A DNA stretch of 64,000 nucleotides from assembly GCF_003797765.1 (NCBI RefSeq), contig NZ_RKMB01000007.1, forward strand, positions 124,001 through 188,000. The letters run 5' to 3'. The stretch comes from Ramlibacter sp. WS9 (GTDB taxonomy: Bacteria > Pseudomonadota > Gammaproteobacteria > Burkholderiales > Burkholderiaceae_C). Positions 10,675-20,607 of the stretch are shown here, piece by piece; positions within the stretch are counted from its first letter, which is position 1; each line of letters opens with the position of its first letter. The translations under genes were made by a program, and so were the position numbers. The notes beneath the pieces were generated by a model. That model made no database searches and was not told the DNA's origin. It worked only from the letters and a program-made list of their open reading frames with translations.

Positions 10675-11190
10675 ATGAATCAGACTTCTGCCTCCACCAA
10701 TATCGGCGCCGTGTCGCGCCGCCGCCCACCTCCACGAGCGCGCCAGCGCGTGGCGGTGATCTCTTCCTGCTGGCACCGCGACATCGTCGACAAGGCGCGA
10801 GAAGCCTTGCTCGCCGAATTGGCGCGCAACGGCTTGCCCGCCAGCCAGGTCGACCAGTTCGATGTGCCGGGTGCGTTCGAAATCCCGCTCTACGCCAAGA
10901 AGCTCGCCCAGTCGGGCCGCTATGACGCCATCATCGCCTGCGGGCTGGTCGTCAACGGCGGCATCTACCGGCACGAGTTCGTCGCCGCCGCGGTGATCGA
11001 CGGGCTGATGCGCGTGCAACTCGATTGCGAGGTGCCTGTGCTCTCCGCCGTGCTGACGCCGCGCGACTTCCACGAGCACGAGGACCACCTGCGCTTCTTC
11101 TCGGAACACTTCGTCAAGAAGGGCGTGGAGGTGGCGCAGGCCTGCCTGCACATCATGGGCCACCACGAGGCCTTGCTGGAAACGGCTTAG
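10675..11190 (+). CDS. ribH: 6,7-dimethyl-8-ribityllumazine synthase, type II (RibH2-like)
   Basis: A 171-residue lumazine synthase condensing 5-amino-6-ribitylaminouracil with 3,4-dihydroxy-2-butanone 4-phosphate, the penultimate step to riboflavin. The sequence matches the type II group known from Brucella RibH2: FDVPGAFEIPLYAKKLA, then ACGLVVNGGIYRHEFVAAAV and VPVLSAVLTPRDFHEHE. NGGIYRHEF replaces the G-x-T-x-H-F/Y-E pattern of type I enzymes. Start ATG 10675 follows an AAGGG; the 15-codon in-frame extension upstream runs towards the riboswitch platform and is unlikely. Regulated by the FMN riboswitch. No other rib gene is nearby, so this is probably a second, FMN-tuned copy. Confidence 0.94.
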   Translation: MNQTSASTNIGAVSRRRPPPRARQRVAVISSCWHRDIVDKAREALLAELARNGLPASQVDQFDVPGAFEIPLYAKKLAQSGRYDAIIACGLVVNGGIYRHEFVAAAVIDGLMRVQLDCEVPVLSAVLTPRDFHEHEDHLRFFSEHFVKKGVEVAQACLHIMGHHEALLETA

Positions 11191-11208
11191 CCTTTCGCTG
11201 GGCTCAGC

Positions 11209-11245
11209 CCGGACCTGCGAGCGCCGCAAGGGCTCGCAGGTCCGG
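11209..11245 (+). terminator. Strong hairpin after ribH
   Basis: A perfect 14 bp stem (CCGGACCTGCGAGC and its complement) with a nine-base loop, starting 18 bases after the ribH stop. There is no T-tract, so it may be a transcript-stabilising or Rho-assisted end rather than a classic intrinsic terminator. Confidence 0.5.
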
Positions 11246-11271
11246 CGCGTCTGCGACCGGGAGGCGTGATG

Positions 11272-11300
11272 TTGGACGCCAAGTACCAAGTTCTTATACT
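11272..11300 (+). promoter_or_regulatory. Candidate sigma70 promoter for the DUF2339-DUF3999 pair
   Basis: TTGGAC at 11272-11277 and TATACT at 11295-11300 are separated by 17 bases, close to consensus, about 80 bases upstream of the DUF2339 start at 11380. It lies in the only AT-richer patch of this gap. Confidence 0.55.
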
Positions 11301-11379
11301 GCACCCATAACGGTCGGCCTTACACGAAGGGGCTGCCACAGTCGCGGCATGCGGCAATGGTTCGACGAGGAGGTTCACC

Positions 11380-14262
11380 ATGGTGATCTGGGGTGCAATA
11401 TGGGGCGGAGTGCTCGGGCTGTTGTGGCCGGGGCATGATTGGGAATTCCAACTCTTCGCGGGCGCCATCCTGGGTGCGCTTGCCGGGCTGATGCTGCGGC
11501 GTGCCGTGCGCAAGGAGGTGCTGGCGCAGCAGGCGAAAGCACCGGCGGGCGCGGCGGCAAAAGCATCTGCGCCAGCAGCGGCTGCCACGGCTGCTGCGGC
11601 TGCGGCCGCAACGCCGGTTGCGACCAGCCTGCCAGCGACGGCGATGCCGGCGGCAGCCGAGGCGGTTCCGCCGGCAACCGCAGCCGAACCTGGGCAGACG
11701 GCGCCGCCCCTCGCCACAACCACCACGCCCGCAACCCCGGCAACACCACCCGCGCCTGTACGCCCGAAGCCCGTGCCGGCACCCGCCTCACCGGACATGG
11801 TCACTGTCCTCTTCGAGAAGGCGCGTGCATGGCTTTTCGGCGGCAACACCGTCGTTCGCATGGGCGTGCTGGTGCTGTTCGTGGGCCTCGCGTTCCTGGC
11901 GAAGTACGCCATCGAGAATTCGCTGCTGCCGCCGGAACTGCGCCTGGCCGCCATCGGCGCAGCGGGTATCGCCCTCTTCGTCGTCGGCTTCCGGCTGCGC
12001 GGCAAGTCGCCTGACAAGCTCGCATACGCGCTGACGCTGCAGGGCGCCGGGGTCGGCGTGCTGTACCTCACCGTCTTCGCGGCGTTCCGCCTCTACCAAT
12101 TCCTGCCTGCGGGCGCCGCTTTCGCCGCGCTGGGACTGGTGTGCGCCTTCTCCACCGTGATCGCGCTCGCGCAGAACGCGCCGGCGATGGCCTTCATCGG
12201 CTTTGCCGGCGGCTTCGCGGCACCGATCCTCGTGTCCACCGGCCAGGGCAATCACGTGGGCCTGTTCAGCTACTACCTGCTGCTGAGCGTGGCGATCGCC
12301 ATCATTGCGTGGGCGAAGGCCTGGCGTGCGCTCAACCTGCTGGGATTCTTCGCCACGTTCGGCGTCGCCACGCTGTGGGGCGCGCTCAAGTACCAACCCG
12401 AACTCTTCTCGAGCACCGAGCCCTTCCTCATCGGCTTCTTCCTGGTGTACGTGGCCGCGAGCGTTCTCTATGCGACGCGGCATTCGCTGTCGGCCAAGAA
12501 AGCCGTCGACGGCACGCTCGTGTTCGGCGTGCCCATCGTCGCCTTCAGCCTGCAGGCCGGGCTGGTGCGCAGTATCGAATACGCAACGGCGTTTTCGTCG
12601 CTGGCGCTCGGCGCGTTCTACCTCGTACTCGGCTTGTGGATGGCGCGGCGCAAGCAGGGCCGCGACGAAGCCAGCCGATGGATGGCAGAGTGCTTCGCGG
12701 CGCTCGGCCTGGGGTTCGTCACGCTGGCCGTCCCGCTGGCTTTGGACGCCCGCTGGACGTCCGCGGTCTGGGCCATCGAAGGGGCCGGCGTCTACTGGCT
12801 GGGCCGCCGCCAGGGCCGCTGGCTGGCGCGCGCCGCCGGACTGGCGCTGCAAGGCTTCGCAGCAATCTCTTTCCTCTCGTCCACGGGGTCCATCCATGCC
12901 GCCGCCTGGCCGCTGGCCAACCCGGTGTTCATCGGCGCCGTGATGCTGGCGGTGGCCGCGCTCGGCATCGCCTGGTGGACGCGCATGCCGCTGGAGCCCA
13001 GCGACTCGGCCTTGGCGCGCGGCTTCGCCAAACTGGAAAACACGCTGGCACCCGTGCTGTTCTGGGTGGGCTTCCTCTGGTGGCAGTTCGCGCTGAACAG
13101 CGAAATTTTCCGCCACACCATGGATGCGAACGGGGTGTTCACGCCTGTCTTCAAAGAGGCAACCCAGATTCACTTGCGCCTGTTGGCCTGGACGGCCAGC
13201 GCATTCGCGTTCCACTTCCTGGCCTCGCCGAAGCTTGCCAGGCCCTGGGCCATCGCCGCCACGCCCGCGTGGGCCGTCCTGCCGCTGTTGCTGATGGGAG
13301 CCATCTACGGCGCCACGTCCATGAACCACGTGTTCGAAGCCGGCGGCTGGGTGGTCTGGCCCGTTCTGCTCGCGCTGCACTTCGTCATGCTGCGCCGCCT
13401 GGACAGCGGAACGCCCGCCGGCTGGTGGCCGTGGGTGCATGCGGGCGGCGTGTGGCTGCTGGTCTTCCTGGCAGGCAACCTGCTGGTCTTTGCCATCGGG
13501 CGCGGCAGCCTGTGGCAGACCGCATGGGCCACGGTGATCCTGCTGGTGGCGGGAACGGTGGTGCTGATGATCCTGTCGCGCCGTGCCTGGTTCGAGACGG
13601 GGCAAAAACGCTGGCCGCTCGACCGTTTTGCCCGCGCCTACCTTTGGCTGGCGTCCGCGCCTCTGGCTGTCGGCGTGGCGCTTGGCAGCCTGCTGGTCGC
13701 CGTGTATTCCGATGGCAATGCGCGTCCGCTGCCCTATGTGCCGCTCTTGAACCCAACCGACCTCGCGGTCGCGATGGGCCTGGCCGCGTGCACGCTTTGG
13801 CTGGTGCGACTGCGTGGCAGCGCGTTGGACGTGCCGAAGGGCGCGCGCGCCTCGCACTGGCTCCTGGTGCTCGCCGGCCTGGCGTTCGTGGCCATCAACA
13901 CCGTGTGGCTGCGCGTGGCGCACCACTTCTTCGCTGTGCCCTGGGACGCGGGCCGGCTCTTCGATTCGTTCCTGGTGCAGGCCGGGTATTCGATCTTGTG
14001 GACGCTGCTGGCGCTGGGCTTGATGGTGGGCGCGCACAGGCGTGGCCTGCGCAACGCCTGGATGCTGGGTGCCGTGCTGCTCGGCGCCACGGTGCTCAAG
14101 CTCTTCGTCATCGACCTGTCCAACCGCGGCGGCTCCGAGCGCATCTTCGTGTTCATCGCGGTCGGTATCCTGATGCTGGTGGTCGGCTATTTCGCACCGC
14201 TGCCGCCACCGCGTGCCGCCGTGCCGGCAGCAGACGACGCACTGGAAGGAGCACGGCCATGA
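11380..14262 (+). CDS. DUF2339 family polytopic membrane protein
   Basis: A 960-residue inner-membrane protein. Residues 1-40 hold a glycine-rich hydrophobic hairpin (VIWGAIWGGVLGLLWPG). An Ala/Pro-rich low-complexity stretch follows to about residue 140, then some twenty or more hydrophobic segments to the C-terminus. The opening of the core (WLFGGNTVVRMGVLVLFVGL, then AFLAKYAIENSLLPPE) is typical of DUF2339. Function is unknown. A GAGGAGG lies about eight bases before ATG 11380. Its stop overlaps the start of the next gene by four bases (ATGA), so the two products are probably made together and may act as a complex. Confidence 0.9.
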   Translation: MVIWGAIWGGVLGLLWPGHDWEFQLFAGAILGALAGLMLRRAVRKEVLAQQAKAPAGAAAKASAPAAAATAAAAAAATPVATSLPATAMPAAAEAVPPATAAEPGQTAPPLATTTTPATPATPPAPVRPKPVPAPASPDMVTVLFEKARAWLFGGNTVVRMGVLVLFVGLAFLAKYAIENSLLPPELRLAAIGAAGIALFVVGFRLRGKSPDKLAYALTLQGAGVGVLYLTVFAAFRLYQFLPAGAAFAALGLVCAFSTVIALAQNAPAMAFIGFAGGFAAPILVSTGQGNHVGLFSYYLLLSVAIAIIAWAKAWRALNLLGFFATFGVATLWGALKYQPELFSSTEPFLIGFFLVYVAASVLYATRHSLSAKKAVDGTLVFGVPIVAFSLQAGLVRSIEYATAFSSLALGAFYLVLGLWMARRKQGRDEASRWMAECFAALGLGFVTLAVPLALDARWTSAVWAIEGAGVYWLGRRQGRWLARAAGLALQGFAAISFLSSTGSIHAAAWPLANPVFIGAVMLAVAALGIAWWTRMPLEPSDSALARGFAKLENTLAPVLFWVGFLWWQFALNSEIFRHTMDANGVFTPVFKEATQIHLRLLAWTASAFAFHFLASPKLARPWAIAATPAWAVLPLLLMGAIYGATSMNHVFEAGGWVVWPVLLALHFVMLRRLDSGTPAGWWPWVHAGGVWLLVFLAGNLLVFAIGRGSLWQTAWATVILLVAGTVVLMILSRRAWFETGQKRWPLDRFARAYLWLASAPLAVGVALGSLLVAVYSDGNARPLPYVPLLNPTDLAVAMGLAACTLWLVRLRGSALDVPKGARASHWLLVLAGLAFVAINTVWLRVAHHFFAVPWDAGRLFDSFLVQAGYSILWTLLALGLMVGAHRRGLRNAWMLGAVLLGATVLKLFVIDLSNRGGSERIFVFIAVGILMLVVGYFAPLPPPRAAVPAADDALEGARP

Positions 14263-15668
14263 GGCGAGGTTGGTTTCGCATCGCCGGTGCCGCCTTGGGT
14301 GCGATGGCCATGCTGCATGCCACGGCGTCGCTTGCAGAAGCACCGGTCCCCACCGAATTTTCCTGGCGCGCGGGCCTGGAGTTGCCCGCGGGCGCGGGCT
14401 TGGCACGCGTGAGTCTGCCGGCGCCGGCATTGCTTCGCCTGCAAAGTGTGGACGCACGCGACGTGCGCGTCTTCAACGCCGGCGGCGATGCTGTCGCCTT
14501 CTCTTTCATGGGGGCGGCGTCGCAGGCCGCGCCGCCGCCGGCCTACACGCGGTCCTACGGTGCGCTGCCCCTCTATAGCGCCAGCACCAGCACGGCACCC
14601 CGCGCGAGCAAGGGTTCGATGCGCGTGCGCATCCAGGACCAGCAGCGGGCCGTGTGGGTGCAGATCGATGGCCAGCCGCCGCCCGCGGCCACGGCGACCA
14701 AGCTCAACTCCGTGATCTTCGCGACGCAAGGCGAGAAGCAGCGCCTGGGCGCGCTCAAAGTGCAAGCGACCCTGCCACCCAACGCCCCGATCTGGGTGAC
14801 GGTGGAGACGAGCACGGATCTCGCCAACTGGACGCCCGCGGGAGTGCGCGGCCGCCTGTACCGTTTCGAGGGCGATGGTGCGCCCGCCAACGACACGCTC
14901 GAATTCGAGCAACCCGTCAACCTGGAGGGCCGCTACCTGCGGCTCGACTGGGCGGGGCAAGACGGCGTGTCGGTCAGCGGCGTCACGGGCATCGTGGCCC
15001 CGGCCGTGCAACCGCCGGTGCGCGTGCGCGCCGAGCTGCCGCGTGCGCAGCCCGCCGCGAAAGACACGGCGGACCTGGCGCTGCCCTTTGCGACGCCGAT
15101 CGCGTCGCTGGTGTTGACCTCAGCGCAGCCCAACACGCTGCTGCCGATCCGCATCATGGGGCGCAATGACGTGGCGCAGCCGTGGCGCACCCTGGGCCAG
15201 GCCGTGGTCTACCGTATCGGCGACTCGGTCAACCCGCCCATCGCGTTGCATGGCGCCAGTGCGCGCTGGCTGCGCCTGGTCGCCACCAACGGGGCGGACA
15301 TCGCGGCGGCGCAGCTGCAAGCCAGCGCCGAGTTCGAACCGGTGCAATTGGTGTTCGTGGCCACCGGCAATGGCCCTTTCCAGCTGGCCGCCGGGCGCCC
15401 GGACACGCCGTCCGGAGCCTTGCCGCTGGGCACGCTGGCCGCTGCGCTGGGCAACCGCAAGCTGCAAGATCTGCCCGAAGCGAAATTCGGCGCTGTGACG
15501 ATGGAAAGCGCGCCCGAACCGGGCCCGTTCGAACGCTTCCGGCCCGCGGGCCTTTCGGACAAGGCAGCGCTCTTGTGGGCGGTCCTGATCGGTGGCGTGA
15601 TCCTGCTCGGCGGCGTCGCCTGGTCGTTGTTGCGGCAGTTGAAGACGCCGCCGCCGGCTGCGGAGTAG
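14259..15668 (+). CDS. DUF3999 family protein, signal peptide and C-terminal membrane anchor
   Basis: A 469-residue exported protein. It has an N-terminal signal peptide (MRRGWFRIAGAALGAMAML, cleavage probably after ASLA), a large beta-rich extracytoplasmic region and a single C-terminal transmembrane helix (LLWAVLIGGVILLGGVAWSL) with a short cytoplasmic tail. It matches the DUF3999 pattern. The same frame stays open for another 2.1 kb upstream, but that is the shadow of the DUF2339 gene; the ATGA overlap gives the true start. Gene order DUF2339-DUF3999 suggests a cell-envelope role, otherwise unknown. Confidence 0.88.
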   Translation: MRRGWFRIAGAALGAMAMLHATASLAEAPVPTEFSWRAGLELPAGAGLARVSLPAPALLRLQSVDARDVRVFNAGGDAVAFSFMGAASQAAPPPAYTRSYGALPLYSASTSTAPRASKGSMRVRIQDQQRAVWVQIDGQPPPAATATKLNSVIFATQGEKQRLGALKVQATLPPNAPIWVTVETSTDLANWTPAGVRGRLYRFEGDGAPANDTLEFEQPVNLEGRYLRLDWAGQDGVSVSGVTGIVAPAVQPPVRVRAELPRAQPAAKDTADLALPFATPIASLVLTSAQPNTLLPIRIMGRNDVAQPWRTLGQAVVYRIGDSVNPPIALHGASARWLRLVATNGADIAAAQLQASAEFEPVQLVFVATGNGPFQLAAGRPDTPSGALPLGTLAAALGNRKLQDLPEAKFGAVTMESAPEPGPFERFRPAGLSDKAALLWAVLIGGVILLGGVAWSLLRQLKTPPPAAE

Positions 15669-15687
15669 TGCGCGGCCTCGACAGCCG

Positions 15688-16581
15688 CTAGTCCTTGAAC
15701 AGCCGCTCGATCACTGCGCGCAGCCAGCGGTTGCCAGGGTCGGCCTCGAAACGCTTGCTCCAGTGCAGCGACACCGTGAAGTCGCGCAGCGGAAATTCCG
15801 GCTCCACGATGGCGTAGCCGCCTTCGAATCCGCGTGCGATGTTGCGCGGCATCACGACCGCCAGATCGGTCGCCTTGACGATGGACGGCAGCACCATGAA
15901 GTGCTCGGTGGTCAGGCGCAGCCGGTCTTCGAGCTTCAGCACTTGCAGGATGCGCAGCGTGTCCGCATGCGAGCGCACGGCCACGAACTCGAGCTGCTGC
16001 AGGTCCGCCAGCAGTTGTTTGGGCGTGCGGCGCTTGCGCGTGAACGGGTGGCCGCGGCGAAGCAGCACGACGTACCGGTCTTTCAGCAACTGCGCGCGCT
16101 GCGTGTCCTTGACCATCGGCAAGAAGCCGAAGGCCAAATCGATGCGCCCGGCATGCAGTGCGTCGGATATCTGCTCGCGCGGGACCGGCAACGTTTCGAC
16201 ACGCACGCCCGGCGCCTGGTCGCGCAGCGCCATCATCAGCTCGGGCAGGAAGCGGCCCTCGCCGATGTCGCTCATGTGGATGCGGAAAGTGCGCCGCGAC
16301 TGCGCGGGATCGAACCCGCTCGATTCGCCCAACGCTTCTTCAATCGTGGCCAGGGCCTGGCGGATCGGCTCGGCCAGCCGCTGCGCCTTCGGTGTCGGCC
16401 GCACGCCGCCGGGCGCGCGCACGAACAGCGGGTCGTGCACCAGCGCCCGCAGCCGCGTCAGGCCCTGGCTGGCCGCCGGCTGCGTCAAGTCCAGCAGTTC
16501 AGCCGCCCGGCTGACGCTGCCCGCGCGGTAGACCGCATCGAACACGCGAAGCAGGTTGAGGTCGATGTCCTTGAGGTGCAC
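15688..16581 (-). CDS. LysR family transcriptional regulator (next to peptide transporter)
   Basis: A 297-residue LysR regulator with GTG start. The winged helix-turn-helix is at residues 8-65 (LLRVFDAVYRAGSVSRAAEL, then TQPAASQGLTRLRALVHDPL), and an effector-binding domain starts near residue 92 (FRIHMSDIGEGRFLPELM). It converges with the DUF3999 gene (20 bp gap). The peptide ABC transporter lies upstream on the same strand beyond a repeat, so it may regulate that operon, although LysR proteins more often control divergent genes and none is present here. Confidence 0.92.
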   Translation of the reverse strand: MHLKDIDLNLLRVFDAVYRAGSVSRAAELLDLTQPAASQGLTRLRALVHDPLFVRAPGGVRPTPKAQRLAEPIRQALATIEEALGESSGFDPAQSRRTFRIHMSDIGEGRFLPELMMALRDQAPGVRVETLPVPREQISDALHAGRIDLAFGFLPMVKDTQRAQLLKDRYVVLLRRGHPFTRKRRTPKQLLADLQQLEFVAVRSHADTLRILQVLKLEDRLRLTTEHFMVLPSIVKATDLAVVMPRNIARGFEGGYAIVEPEFPLRDFTVSLHWSKRFEADPGNRWLRAVIERLFKD

Positions 16582-16618
16582 TGCAGTTCTACGGCGCGCT
16601 GCGGGCTGAGGCCAGGGA

Positions 16619-16695
16619 CACCGCGGAACCGGCTTTGCCGGGCCGCTGGTGTCGCCCCCCTTGAGGGGGGAGGCGCCGCAGGCGCTTCGGGGGGT
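16619..16695. repeat. Dispersed ~78 bp repeat, family A, copy 2
   Basis: Begins CACCGCGGAACCGGCTTTGC, same orientation as the copy at 4724-4800, with the C-run/TTGA/G-run hairpin and the GGCGCC/GGCGC hairpin intact. It lies in the gap between the LysR gene and the 3' end of the peptide-transporter ATPase, where its hairpins may act as a transcription end. Confidence 0.82.
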
Positions 16696-16703
16696 GTTTC
16701 AAT

Positions 16704-17734
16704 TCAACCGCGGAAGTGGCAGGCCACGAAATGGCCGGGGGAGGATTCTTCCAGCGCTGGCCGCTCCGTGCTGCAAAGAGGGAACTGCGCGATCGGGCAG
16801 CGCGTGTGGAAACGGCAACCTGTGGGCGGACGCACGGGGCTGGGCACATCGCCTTCGAGCTTGATGCGGGTGCGCTTGACCTGCGGATCGGGGATGGGCA
16901 CGGCCGACAGCAGCGCCTCGGTGTAGGGGTGCAGCGGGTTGGCGTACAGGCTCTTGGCCGGCGCGATTTCGGCCACGGCGCCGAGGTACATCACGGCCAC
17001 GCGGTCGCTGAAATGCTCCACCACCGACAGGTCGTGCGCGATGAACATGTAGGTGAGCTGCAGTTTGTCTTGCAGGTCTTCCAGCAGGTTCACCACCTGG
17101 GCTTGCACGGACACATCGAGCGCGGACACCGGCTCGTCGCACACCACCAGCCGCGGGTTCACCGCTAAAGCACGCGCGATACCGATGCGCTGGCGCTGAC
17201 CGCCCGAGAACTCGTGCGGGTAGCGGCGCATGTAGTCGGGGTTCAAGCCCACCAGCGTCAGCAACTCCGCGATGCGGTCGCGGTACTCGCCGGGGCCTTG
17301 GTGCAGCTTGTGGATCGTCAAAGCCTCGCCGATGATCGACCCGACCGTCATGCGCGGATTGAGCGACGCATACGGGTCCTGGAAGATGATCTGCATATCC
17401 CGCGCCAGCGCGCGCAGCTCGTCCTTGCCCATCGCCGTGACGTTGCGGCCGTCGAACCACACTTCGCCCGACGTCGGCTCGATCAGGCGCAGGATGCAGC
17501 GGCCTGTGGTGCTCTTGCCGCAGCCCGATTCGCCCACCACGCCCAGCGTTTCGCCGGCAGCGATGTCGAAGCTGACACCATCCACCGCATGCACTCTCTC
17601 GACCTGGCGCGAGAACACGCCGCCCTTGATGGGGAAGTGCTTGACCAGGTTCTTGACCCGCAGCAATGGCTCAGGACGAGGAACCTCCGTGCTGCGCATC
17701 GCGGCACCAGCTCCTTCGGGCGGCTGGTCGGCGC

Positions 17735-17738
<4 letters not shown>
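16704..17738 (-). CDS. Dipeptide/oligopeptide ABC transporter ATP-binding protein (DppF/OppF-like)
   Basis: A 344-residue ATPase with Walker [13 protein letters not shown], signature [20 protein letters not shown], Walker [20 protein letters not shown] and the C-terminal oligopeptide-type zinc-like motif ([17 protein letters not shown]). Start MSADQPPEG at 17738 overlaps the stop of the other ATPase by four bases (ATGA). It is the last gene of a five-gene operon (binding protein, two permeases, two ATPases) running from 22404 down to 16704. Confidence 0.94.
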
Positions 17739-18717
<979 letters not shown>

Positions 18718-18718
<1 letters not shown>

Positions 18719-19659
18719 TAGAGAACGTCCCTCGGATCGAGCGCATCCCGCAGCCCATCGCCGATGAAGTTGATGCACAGCACGGCAAGGAAGATCGCCG
18801 CGCCCGGGAACATCGCCCAGTACGTCGCGATGTCCAGGTATTCCTTGCTGTCGAACAGGATGCGGCCCCAGGTCGGGATGTCTGGCGGAAAGCCCAGACC
18901 TAGGAACGACAGCGTCGACTCCGCGATGATGGCCGCCGCCACGTCGATGGTGCCGGCGACGATTACCGGGCCCAGCGCGTTTGGCAGGATGTGCCGCACC
19001 ACTTGCCGAGACGTGCTGGCACCCAGCGCGCGCGCTGCCTCCACGAATTCCTTTTCGCGCAGCGAGAAGAACTGCGCGCGCACCAGCCGTGCCACCGGCA
19101 TCCAGCGGAAGCCGCCGATCACGCAGACGATCAGCATGAACACGCCGACCTCGGGGCCAAACGCCGCCTTCAGCCCATCGCGAAACAGGTAGATGAGCAG
19201 CAGCAACAGCGGTAATTGCGGCAGCGACAGGAACAAGTCCGTCAGCCACATCAGCGCCGCGTCGACACGGCCTCGAGACATGCCGGCGATGGAGCCTATG
19301 GTCACACCCACCATGATTGCCACGCTCATCGCCGCCAGCCCGACGGCCAGCGAGATGCGGCCACCATAGAGCATGCGCGCGAAGATGTCCTGGCCCAGGT
19401 CGTCGGTGCCGAACGGATGCTTCCAGCTGGGTCCCTTCAGGCGAGCGGAGAAATCGATCTCGTTGATCGCGACCTTCCACACCAGCGGACCCAGCACCAC
19501 CAGTGCGACCATCAGCCCCAGGATGACCAGGCTGGCCAGCGCGAGCTTGTGCCGGCGAAAGCGCCGCCATGCATCCGCCACCAGCGAGACACTGCGCTGC
19601 GGCTTGCCCTGCGAGGGCAACGCGCTAGCGGTAACTGATGCGGGGGTCGAGCCAGCCAT
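18718..19659 (-). CDS. Dipeptide/oligopeptide ABC transporter permease (DppC-like)
   Basis: A permease of about 313 residues. It has the OppC/DppC N-terminal region (AWRRFRRHKLALASLVILGL) and the EAA-type loop EFVEAARALGASTSRQVVRH before the last membrane segments. The start is uncertain: ATG 19659 (MAGSTPASV) lies inside the 3' end of the upstream permease gene, and a TTG at 19674 is also in frame. Overlap between the two permease genes is therefore 35-50 bp, consistent with coupled translation. Confidence 0.9.
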
Positions 19660-20584
19660 AGAGCAAGTCGGCAATCAAATTGAAGATGATCACGAGGCAG
19701 GAGAAGACGAAAGTCACGCCCATGATCACGGGCGTGTCGTTGCGCAGGATGGCGTCGATCAGGAGCGAGCCGATGCCGGGGATGCGGAAGATCTGCTCGG
19801 TGACGATGGCGCCGCCGAAGATCGCGGGCATCTGCAGCGCCACCAGTGTGACGACGGGAATCAGCGCGTTGCGCACCACGTGCTTCATCACGATGTCCCA
19901 GTCCGAAAGGCCCTTGCTGCGGGCCGTCGTCACGTGGTCCAGCCGGATCACGTCCAGCATCGCCGAGCGCACGTAGCGCGTCCAGCTCGCGCCCTGGAAC
20001 AGGCCCAGCACCATGATGGGCATGATCGCTTGCTTGAGGTGCTCCCACCACCATTGCCAGCCGGTGGCGGCGATGTCCGCGCGGAAGACGAACGGCAGCC
20101 AATCGAGCTTGATCGAGAACAGCAGAATCAGCAGCAGCCCGGTGAAGAACGTGGGCAACGAGAAGCCGACGAAGGCCAGCGCGCTGGCGATGCGGTCGAA
20201 CCAGGAATAGGGGCGCATCGCCGAGTAGATGCCCACCGGCAGCGCCACGGCCAGCGCCAGCACCTGCGACGCGCCGATCACGGCCAGCGTCACCGGCACG
20301 CGTTGCAGGATCAGCTTGTCGACGTCGACGCGGCTGATGAAGGAAAAGCCCCAGTCGCCCTGGAACATGGCCAGCAGCCAGCGGAAGTAGCGCTGCCAGA
20401 TCGGGTCGTCCAGGCCGAACTGCTTGCGCAGATTGGCCTGCACTTCAGGCGGCACGTTCGGGTTCAGCGCCATTTCGGCGAAGGGGTCGCCGGGCGCGAG
20501 CGCGAGCACGGTGAACAGCACCACGCTGATGCCCAGCAGGCTGGGCAGGGCGATCAAGAGCCGCCGCAGGAGATAGGAACCCAC
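19625..20584 (-). CDS. Dipeptide/oligopeptide ABC transporter permease (DppB-like)
   Basis: A 319-residue permease beginning MGSYLLRRLLIALPSLLGIS, typical of DppB/OppB, with six predicted membrane helices. The coupling loop region reads YVRSAMLDVIRLDHVTTARS. It forms the translocation pore with the DppC-like permease. The gene begins 23 bases after the binding-protein stop. Confidence 0.93.
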   Translation of the reverse strand: MGSYLLRRLLIALPSLLGISVVLFTVLALAPGDPFAEMALNPNVPPEVQANLRKQFGLDDPIWQRYFRWLLAMFQGDWGFSFISRVDVDKLILQRVPVTLAVIGASQVLALAVALPVGIYSAMRPYSWFDRIASALAFVGFSLPTFFTGLLLILLFSIKLDWLPFVFRADIAATGWQWWWEHLKQAIMPIMVLGLFQGASWTRYVRSAMLDVIRLDHVTTARSKGLSDWDIVMKHVVRNALIPVVTLVALQMPAIFGGAIVTEQIFRIPGIGSLLIDAILRNDTPVIMGVTFVFSCLVIIFNLIADLLYGWLDPRISYR

Positions 20585-20607
20585 GGCGGGTCAGTTCCGC
20601 GGCGGGA

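Noticed and set aside
12141-14258. 2.1 kb in-frame extension upstream of the DUF3999 start
   Set aside because: Overlaps the DUF2339 gene in another frame; the ATGA overlap at 14259 followed by a signal peptide gives the real start.
11788-14457. 889-codon minus-strand frame
   Set aside because: Shadow of the DUF2339 gene; Gln/His/Arg-rich with no recognisable fold.
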